Below, in pieces: positions 1 through 5,146 of a DNA stretch of 6,824 nt. The stretch's first letter is position 1. The number at the start of each line of letters is the position of its first letter. Made by a program: the position numbers and the translations under genes. Under the pieces are notes generated by a model. The model made no database searches, was not told where the DNA came from, and was given only the letters and a program-made list of their open reading frames with translations. This DNA is from Actinomycetota bacterium. Lineage in GTDB: Bacteria; Actinomycetota; Actinomycetes; Actinomycetales; Angustibacteraceae. Location of the stretch: contig JACMOY010000347.1 in the NCBI GenBank assembly GCA_014377795.1, forward strand, positions 1 to 6,824. Direction: 5' to 3'.

Positions 1-1
1 C

Positions 2-907
2 GGGGCGATCGGCCTGGGCTGCATGGGGATGTCGTGGGCCTACACCCCCGCCGAGAGGGACGACGACCGCTCGGTCGCGCTGATCCACGCGGCGATCGAC
101 GCCGGCGTGACGCTGATCGACACCGCCGACGTGTACGGCCCCTTCCACAACGAGACCCTCGTAGGGCGGGCACTGGCCGGTCGCCGCGACGAGGTCACGC
201 TGGCGACCAAGGTCGGCCTGGTCACCGAGGGCGCCGGTCACCCGGTCGAGCGCGACGGGCGTCCCGAGCACGTGCGGTCGCCCGTCGAGGCGTCGCTGCA
301 GCGGCTGGGCACCGACGTCATCGACCTCTACCAGCTGCACCGGGTCGACGAGCTGGTGCCGGTGGCCGAGACGTGGGGCGCCATGGCCGAGCTGGTGAGC
401 GCCGGCCTGGTGCGCGCCATCGGCATGAGCGAGGTCGACGTCGCCACGCTCGAGCAGGCGCAGGCGATCCACCCGGTGGCCACCGTGCAGTCCGAGCTGT
501 CGCTGTGGACCCGTGACCCGCTCAGCGAGGTGCTGCCGTGGTGCGCGGCGCACGGCACGGGCTTCATCCCCTTCTCTCCCCTGGGTCGAGGGTTCCTCAC
601 CGGCACGATGCCGACGGTGGCCGCCGACGACTTCCGCAGCGGACTGCCGCGCTTCACCGAGCAGGCGCAGGCCGCCAACCAGGTGATCGTCGACGAGGTT
701 CGCGCGGTGGCGCAGCGGCTGGGTGCCACCCCCGCGCAGGTCGCCCTCGCCTGGTGCCTCGCCCAGGGTGAGAACGTCGTGCCGATCCCCGGCACCCGGC
801 GCCTCGAGCGGCTGGCCGAGAACGCCGCGGCCGCGGGTGTGGTCCTGGACGTCGAGACGCTCGCTGCGCTGGACGCCCTGCCCGCACCGGTGGGGGCGCG
901 GTACTGA
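2..907 (+). CDS. Aldo/keto reductase, 5' end cut by window edge
   Basis: This is an NAD(P)H-dependent aldo/keto reductase, a cytosolic TIM-barrel enzyme that reduces aldehydes or ketones. The reading frame is open from base 2, and GAIGLGCMGMSW matches the first barrel strand of the family, so the true start lies upstream; the ATG at 23 is internal. The 301 visible codons suggest about 20 residues are missing. The catalytic tetrad is visible: Asp (119-121) and Tyr (134-136) in DTADVYG, Lys (209-211) in LATKVG, and His (338-340) in LYQLH. FIPFSPLGRGFLTG and the late VPIPGTRRLERLAENA segment (NADPH-binding region) resemble the AKR13-type, auxin-induced/YakC-like reductases. The stop overlaps the next ATG by one base (TGATG, 905-909), so the two genes are probably cotranscribed. 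The family call is secure from motifs; the substrate is unknown. Confidence 0.95.
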   Translation, partial: GAIGLGCMGMSWAYTPAERDDDRSVALIHAAIDAGVTLIDTADVYGPFHNETLVGRALAGRRDEVTLATKVGLVTEGAGHPVERDGRPEHVRSPVEASLQRLGTDVIDLYQLHRVDELVPVAETWGAMAELVSAGLVRAIGMSEVDVATLEQAQAIHPVATVQSELSLWTRDPLSEVLPWCAAHGTGFIPFSPLGRGFLTGTMPTVAADDFRSGLPRFTEQAQAANQVIVDEVRAVAQRLGATPAQVALAWCLAQGENVVPIPGTRRLERLAENAAAAGVVLDVETLAALDALPAPVGARY

Positions 908-1509
908 TGGCCGGCATCCTGATCCTGCTGCGGCACGGGCAGACCGAGTGGGCCCGCGACGGCCGCCACACCGGCCTGACCGACCTGCCCCTGACCGACG
1001 TCGGCGTGCAGCAGGCCCGCGCCGCGGCCGGACTGCTCAGCGACGTGCTCGACGGCGCGGCCCCGGCGCTCGTGCTGACCTCGCCGCTGCAGCGTGCCGC
1101 CACCACCGCCGGGCTCGCCGGCCTGCACGCCGAGACCGAGCCGCGCCTGGTCGAGTGGGACTACGGCGGCTACGAGGGCCTGACCGGTGACCAGATCCGC
1201 GAGCGGGCCGGCGCGGACTGGACCGTGTTCGACGACGGTGTCGTACCGGGAGCGACACCCGGCGAGACGCTGCAGCAGGTCGCCGACCGCGGCCGCGCGG
1301 TGATCGCCCGGGTGACACCGGTCCTGGCCGACGGTGACGTCGTCCTGGTGGGTCACGGCCACGCCCTGCGGGTGCTGGCCACGTGCTGGCTGGGCGCCGA
1401 CCCCCGGCTGGCCGAGCGGCTGTTGCTGGACCCCGCCGGCGTGTCCGTGCTGGCGCCGTACCGCGACGTCCCCAGCATCCGGCACTGGAACCTCCAGGCC
1501 CGCGGGTGA
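907..1509 (+). CDS. Histidine phosphatase family protein (phosphoglycerate mutase-like)
   Basis: This 200-residue protein belongs to the histidine phosphatase superfamily, cytosolic enzymes that form a phosphohistidine intermediate. The catalytic motif LLRHGQTEW is at the N-terminus, with nucleophile His10 flanked by Arg9. Further expected active-site residues are Arg63 in TSPLQRA, Glu83 in VEWDYGGYEG (likely general acid) and the second histidine, His150, in LVGHGHALR. The length fits single-domain members. The VEWDYGGYEG signature resembles sugar-bisphosphatase or acid-phosphatase members more than glycolytic mutases, but the substrate cannot be read from sequence. The ATG shares one base with the upstream stop, and a GGGGG run at 892-896 is a possible weak ribosome site. 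The 3' end overlaps the next gene by four bases, so this is the middle gene of a coupled three-gene unit. Confidence 0.93.
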   Translation: MAGILILLRHGQTEWARDGRHTGLTDLPLTDVGVQQARAAAGLLSDVLDGAAPALVLTSPLQRAATTAGLAGLHAETEPRLVEWDYGGYEGLTGDQIRERAGADWTVFDDGVVPGATPGETLQQVADRGRAVIARVTPVLADGDVVLVGHGHALRVLATCWLGADPRLAERLLLDPAGVSVLAPYRDVPSIRHWNLQARG

Positions 1510-2360
1510 GCATCCTGGACCTGCTGGCCGAGGCCGGCGGCGTCTACTGGGGCCGGGGCACCGGCCCCGACGAGTTCGTCGCCCGGGTGTCGTTGACCGA
1601 CGCCGGGGACGGGACGCTGGTCATGGAGTACGAGGCCTGGTCGCACGAGAACGGGCTGCAGCACGCCGAGGCGGCCCGGCTGGGCCGCGTCGACGACGGG
1701 GTCACGCTGGTCGCGACCTCGGACGGGGCCAGCGACACGATGGTCTTCCGTGAGGGCGAGCACGGCGTCTTCGGCAGCACCGGGCCCGAACGGGTCGGCC
1801 TGGTGATCACCGCGGACGACGACGACCTCACCTTCTCGTGGTGGTGGCCCGACGAGGGCGGTCACCTGCGCGAGCAGTCCCGCGCCGTCATGAGCCCGGT
1901 GCGCCCCACCGTGACCGCGCCGCCGCTGCCCGGCCAGGTGCCCGACGTCCGGGCGGACTCCCCCGCCGACCTGGCGGCCGCACCCGGCGCGTCGTCCGTG
2001 GCCGTGCCCTGGCCGGGCATCGTCGTCCTGGCCGGCCCCGGCACCGGGGTCGTCGCCCAGCGGCTGGCCGAGCGCCTGTCGCGCGCCGCCGTCGTCCGCA
2101 CCGACCTGTTCGACAAGGCCGTGCGCGGCAACCAGGCCGGCGCCCCCGACCCGGTGCTGCGGCACGCGATCTCGGTCGCGGTGGTCCGCGGGTACGCCGT
2201 CGCCGGGCACCCGGTGATCGTGCACGGCGCCGCGGACCGCAGCGACCACGAGCGGCTGGTGGCTGAGCTCGAGGACGCCGGGCTCGCGCCGGTCCGGCTG
2301 GTCGACGTCGAGGACGGCGAGGACTACGGCGAGGTGGCCCGACGGCTGATCGAGCGCTGA
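1506..2360 (+). CDS. Unknown two-part protein: beta-barrel-like N-terminus and degenerate P-loop kinase-like C-terminus
   Basis: I do not recognise this 284-residue protein as a named family. The GTG at 1506 is chosen because it overlaps the previous stop (GTGA) and opens with a plausible SILDLLAEAGG; reading further upstream would run deep into the phosphatase gene. Residues about 1-130 alternate short hydrophobic strands with acidic turns and are rich in Trp, including SWWWPDEGG, which looks like a small lipocalin/DUF1579-like barrel (inference). Residues 130-170 are a Pro/Ala-rich linker. Residues 172-284 follow the layout of small P-loop kinases: strand IVVLAGPGTG, helix, strand ending VVRTDLF (Asp200), then strand VIVHG (237-241) and a final helix. 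The Walker A site reads GPGTGVV (177-183) and lacks the Lys-Ser/Thr pair, so normal ATP hydrolysis or phosphotransfer is doubtful. No signal peptide or membrane segment is seen. The gene is real by codon pattern and coupling; the function is unknown. Confidence 0.82.
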   Translation: MSILDLLAEAGGVYWGRGTGPDEFVARVSLTDAGDGTLVMEYEAWSHENGLQHAEAARLGRVDDGVTLVATSDGASDTMVFREGEHGVFGSTGPERVGLVITADDDDLTFSWWWPDEGGHLREQSRAVMSPVRPTVTAPPLPGQVPDVRADSPADLAAAPGASSVAVPWPGIVVLAGPGTGVVAQRLAERLSRAAVVRTDLFDKAVRGNQAGAPDPVLRHAISVAVVRGYAVAGHPVIVHGAADRSDHERLVAELEDAGLAPVRLVDVEDGEDYGEVARRLIER

Positions 2361-2376
2361 AGCCCTGCGGGAGCGC
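2354..2376. terminator. Possible hairpin between convergent genes
   Basis: Only 20 bases separate the stops of the plus-strand run and the minus-strand ligase gene. GCGCT (2354-2358) can pair with AGCGC (2372-2376), enclosing CCC/GGG (2363-2365 with 2369-2371), leaving a four-base bulge on one side. There is no T tract on either strand, so it is at best a weak or factor-assisted terminator. At this GC content such pairing can occur by chance. Confidence 0.22.
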
Positions 2377-2380
2377 CTGC

Positions 2381-3868
2381 TCAGGCCGGTACGTCCCAGG
2401 TGTGCACCGGTTCGTTGCTGTGCATGCCTTGCGCGTAGTGCCGCAGCATCTCCTTGACCGCGGTGAGCCGGTCGAGCCCGCGCCGCTCGAGCGCCTGCAC
2501 CGTGGCAACCTGCCACACGGCCCCGTTGCGGCCGGTCTTGCACCGACCCTCGATCACCCCGAGGTAGCGCTCGCGCGCGGCGGCTGACATCCCCCACTGC
2601 TCCAGGCCCTCGTGGGCCAGCGGCAGCAGGTGGCGCAGGACGAGCTCCTCGGCGGGCAGCTCACCGAAACCCGGCCAGTAGACCGACGCCGCCATGCCCA
2701 GGGAGGCGCACTCGGTGAAGTTCGCCTCCGCGGTCGCGAAGCTCATCTTGGTCCAGACCGGGCGGTCCTCGTCGGTGAGCACCCGCATGGCGCCGTAGTA
2801 GAACGCCGCGTTGGCCAGCACGTCGACGGCGGTGGGTCCCGCCGGCAGCACGCGGTTCTCGATCCGCAGGTGCGGCCGACCGTCGACGATGTCGTAGATC
2901 GGCCGGTTCCAGCGGTAGACGGTGCCGTTGTGCAGCCGCAGCTCCTGCAGACGAGGTGCGCGGCCGGCGTCCAGAACGGCCACCGGATCTTCGTCCGACA
3001 CCTCTGGCAACAGCGCGGGGAAGTAGCGCACGTTCTCCTCGAACAGGTCGAAGATCGAGGTGATCCACCGTTCGCCGAAGAACACCCGCGGTCGCACGCC
3101 CTGGTTGCGCAGCTCGACGGCACGGGTGTCGGTGGCCTGCAGGAACAGCTCGGTGCGCGTCTCGGCCCACAATTGACGCCCGAACAGGTACGGCGAGTTC
3201 GCGCCCATCGCCAGCTGCGGCCCGAGCAGGCTCTGCGCCGCGTTCCACGCCGGGGCGAACTCCTGCGGGCTGACCTGCAGGTGCAGCTGCACCGAGGTGC
3301 AGGCGCTCTCGGGGGCGATGGTGTCGGCGTACGCCGTGACCCGCTCGCCGCCGCCGGGCGCCTGGATGTCGATCAGCAGGTCCTCGCCACGGGCGGCGAA
3401 CACCGACTCGTTCAGGGCGGCGTAGCGGGCGTTGGCGCTCATCCACTCGGTGTGGAAGTGCTGGGGCATCACGGTCGGCAGGATCCCGATCATGACGATG
3501 TGCCCGCCCGCGGCGTTGGCCTTGACCTCCGCGGCGTTCAGGCTGGCCCGCAGCTGGCGCTCGAGCTCGAGGACGGCGTTCCCGCGCAAGGGGCGCGGGT
3601 TGACGTTCAGCTCGATGTTGTACTGGCCGAGCTCGGTCTGGTAGTCGGGGTCGGCGATGCTCTCGAGCACCGCCGCGTTCACCATGGCCGGCGCGAAGTC
3701 GGCGTCCACCAGGTTCAGCTCGATCTCGAGCCCGGTCAGCTGCTCGTCGACGTCGAACCCCGACTCGGACAGCATCCGCTCGAAGACGTCCAGGCACTGG
3801 CGCACCTTCTCGCGGTAGCCCTGGCGCTGCTCGCGCGTGTACGCCGCGCCGACGACGTCGTCTCCCAT
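2381..3868 (-). CDS. Glutamate-cysteine ligase-like enzyme (GCS2 family)
   Basis: This 495-residue protein resembles the actinobacterial branch of the GCS2 (PF04107) carboxylate-amine ligases, cytosolic enzymes of the glutamine-synthetase fold that join glutamate to an amine using ATP, classically giving gamma-glutamylcysteine. Visible landmarks are TGLEIELNLVD (45-55, metal-binding glutamates Glu48 and Glu50), YNIELNVNPRPL (83-94), and further on TSVQLHLQVSP, GANSPYLFGR, FGERWITSIFDLF, LRLHNGTVYRWNRP, ENRVLPAGPT and the C-terminal HSNEPVHTW. The length is usual for this branch. The ATG at 3866-3868 gives MGDDVVGAAYTREQR, matching the family start; the in-frame ATG 42 bases upstream would add a basic, Trp-rich stretch unlike the family. 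No clear Shine-Dalgarno or -10 box was found ahead of it. It is divergent from sbcD. The true acceptor amine is uncertain, since many actinomycetes rely on mycothiol rather than glutathione. Confidence 0.93.
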   Translation of the reverse strand: MGDDVVGAAYTREQRQGYREKVRQCLDVFERMLSESGFDVDEQLTGLEIELNLVDADFAPAMVNAAVLESIADPDYQTELGQYNIELNVNPRPLRGNAVLELERQLRASLNAAEVKANAAGGHIVMIGILPTVMPQHFHTEWMSANARYAALNESVFAARGEDLLIDIQAPGGGERVTAYADTIAPESACTSVQLHLQVSPQEFAPAWNAAQSLLGPQLAMGANSPYLFGRQLWAETRTELFLQATDTRAVELRNQGVRPRVFFGERWITSIFDLFEENVRYFPALLPEVSDEDPVAVLDAGRAPRLQELRLHNGTVYRWNRPIYDIVDGRPHLRIENRVLPAGPTAVDVLANAAFYYGAMRVLTDEDRPVWTKMSFATAEANFTECASLGMAASVYWPGFGELPAEELVLRHLLPLAHEGLEQWGMSAAARERYLGVIEGRCKTGRNGAVWQVATVQALERRGLDRLTAVKEMLRHYAQGMHSNEPVHTWDVPA

Positions 3869-3911
3869 GCAGCGAACCCAACCACGGCGCCGCCACCCGG
3901 GCCAACCCATC

Positions 3912-3934
3912 CCCGCGGGTCGCCCCGGCGCGGG
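3912..3934. repeat. Short inverted repeat in divergent region
   Basis: CCCGCG at 3912-3917 is matched by CGCGGG at 3929-3934 with an 11-base spacer; the left arm also forms the palindrome CCCGCGGG (3912-3919). It could be an operator or a transcript hairpin upstream of the ligase gene, but in such GC-rich sequence chance is a fair explanation. Confidence 0.22.
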
Positions 3935-3960
3935 TCCCGGGCGCTGTCGGTGCCGGCTCC

Positions 3961-3966
3961 TACAGT
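3961..3966 (+). promoter_or_regulatory. Likely -10 box for leaderless sbcD transcript
   Basis: TACAGT fits the actinobacterial -10 consensus TANNNT. It ends six bases before the sbcD ATG (3973), so transcription would begin at or next to the A of the start codon. No Shine-Dalgarno sits at usable spacing (CGGGA at 3967-3971 is too close), which agrees with a leaderless mRNA. No convincing -35 element was seen, which is common for actinobacterial promoters. Confidence 0.62.
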
Positions 3967-3972
3967 CGGGAC

Positions 3973-5124
3973 ATGCGCATCCTGCACACCTCCGACTGGC
4001 ACCTGGGGCGCAGCTTCCACCGGGTCGGGATGCTCGCGCACCAGGCCGCTTTCGTCGACCACCTGGTCGACGTCGTGGTCGACGAGGGCGTCGACGTCGT
4101 GGTCGTGGCCGGGGACGTCTACGACCGCGCCTTACCTGCCGTCGACACCGTCGCCGTCCTCAGCGACGCGCTCGGCCGGTTGCGTGCGGCGGGCGCCCAG
4201 GTGGTGCTCACCAGCGGCAACCACGACTCAGCCGGGCGACTGGGGTTCGCGTCCAGCGTGCTCGAGCAGGGCGGGGTGCACGTGCGCAGCCGCACCGCCG
4301 ACCTCGCCCGCCCGGTGCTGCTCGGCGACGAGCACGGCCCGGTCGCGATCTACGGTCTGCCCTACCTCGAGCCCTCGATGGTCGCGGACGAGCTCGGGGG
4401 CCAGCGCAGCCACCAGGGCGTCCTTCACGCGGCGATGGCACGGGTGCGCGCCGACCTGGCTGCCAGGCCCACACCGACCCGCTCGGTCGTGGCCGCGCAC
4501 GCCTTCGTCGTCGGTGGCCAGATCAGCGACTCCGAGCGCGACATCAGCGTCGGCGGTGTCGGGGCGGTGCCGCTTGCGGTGTTCGACGGCGTCGACTACG
4601 TGGCGCTGGGTCACCTGCACGGGCGCCAGCGGCTGAGCGAGACGGTGCGCTACAGCGGCTCGCCGCTGGCCTACTCCTTCTCCGAGGCCGCCCACGTCAA
4701 GGGGTCGTGGCTGGTCGACCTCGGGCCCACCGGCGTCCGCGGGGTCCAGCCGGTCCTGGCGCCGGTGCCGCGACCGCTGGTCACGATGCGCGGCGCGATC
4801 GCGACGCTGCTGAGCGACCCGGCCCTGAAGCACGCCGAGCGGGCGTGGTGCCAGGTGGTGCTCACCGACGCCGCGCGCCCGCGCGCGGCCATGGCCCAGC
4901 TGCAGCAGCGGTTCCCGCACACCCTGAGCCTGTCGTTCGAGCCCGAGGCGGGGGGTGGTGCCGCCGATGACTACGCCGCCCGCGTCCGCGGACGCAGCGA
5001 CCTCGACGTCTGCTGCGGCTTCGTCGAGCACGTGCGCGGGTCGGTGGCCGACGACGTCGAGCGAGGGCTGCTCGCGGACGCCCCCGAGCGCGCCCGCGAG
5101 CTCGAGCAGGGCGACGCCGCGTGA
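3973..5124 (+). CDS. sbcD: SbcD, nuclease subunit of the SbcCD complex
   Basis: SbcD is the bacterial Mre11 homologue, a metal-dependent calcineurin-like phosphoesterase that with SbcC cleaves DNA hairpins and trims double-strand ends in the cytoplasm. All nuclease motifs are visible in the 383 residues: Asp8 and His10 in SDWHLG, Asp48 in AGDVYDR, GNHD at 82-85, His176 in AAHAF, and the paired histidines of GHLHG (213-217). The capping region follows, with YSGSPLAYSFSE typical of SbcD, then a C-terminal SbcC-interacting part ending in an acidic helix. The length is normal for actinobacterial members. The ATG is fixed by the conserved MRILHTSDWHLG opening and the -10 box just upstream. Leu54 is encoded by TTA (4132-4134), the only TTA codon found in the window. 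Where related proteins commonly show a hydrophobic pair, the late RSDLDVCCGFVEHVRG segment has two cysteines. sbcC follows after 22 bases. Confidence 0.97.
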   Translation: MRILHTSDWHLGRSFHRVGMLAHQAAFVDHLVDVVVDEGVDVVVVAGDVYDRALPAVDTVAVLSDALGRLRAAGAQVVLTSGNHDSAGRLGFASSVLEQGGVHVRSRTADLARPVLLGDEHGPVAIYGLPYLEPSMVADELGGQRSHQGVLHAAMARVRADLAARPTPTRSVVAAHAFVVGGQISDSERDISVGGVGAVPLAVFDGVDYVALGHLHGRQRLSETVRYSGSPLAYSFSEAAHVKGSWLVDLGPTGVRGVQPVLAPVPRPLVTMRGAIATLLSDPALKHAERAWCQVVLTDAARPRAAMAQLQQRFPHTLSLSFEPEAGGGAADDYAARVRGRSDLDVCCGFVEHVRGSVADDVERGLLADAPERARELEQGDAA

Positions 5125-5146
5125 GCCGGCTCGCGTGGTGGCGCCG

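Larger units (their letters stand above)
3869..3972. other. Divergent intergenic region between ligase gene and sbcD
   Basis: These 104 bases must carry the promoters of both divergent genes. The sbcD side has a clear -10 box (separate entry). On the ligase side no TANNNT box is present in the minus orientation, so its promoter may be of another sigma class or lie inside sbcD. The middle is rich in short GC palindromes. Confidence 0.6.

Noticed and set aside
1353..2597. Minus-strand open frame of 414 codons opposite the phosphatase and the unknown fusion gene
   Set aside because: Its translation is rich in Gly/Arg/His with no motifs, and it overlaps the 3' end of the ligase gene in another frame. 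The plus-strand genes have motifs and coupled start/stop overlaps.
3869..3910. Upstream ATG at 3908-3910 as the start of the ligase gene
   Set aside because: It would add 14 residues rich in Trp and Arg that do not resemble the family N-terminus, and GC-rich intergenic sequence easily stays open by chance.
4066..4105. 16-base direct repeat GTCGACGTCGTGGTCG at 4066-4081 and 4090-4105
   Set aside because: It sits inside sbcD and encodes the VDVVV strand leading to the AGDVYDR motif. Repeated Val/Asp codons in GC-rich DNA explain it, and the protein length fits the family, so there is no sign of a recent duplication.
2612..4636. Very long plus-strand open frame of 674 codons across the ligase gene and into sbcD
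   Set aside because: It lies antisense to the ligase gene and then out of frame in sbcD. The translation is low-complexity Arg/Gly/Val/Gln-rich with no motifs, as expected from the shadow frame of GC-rich genes; both real genes have full family motifs.
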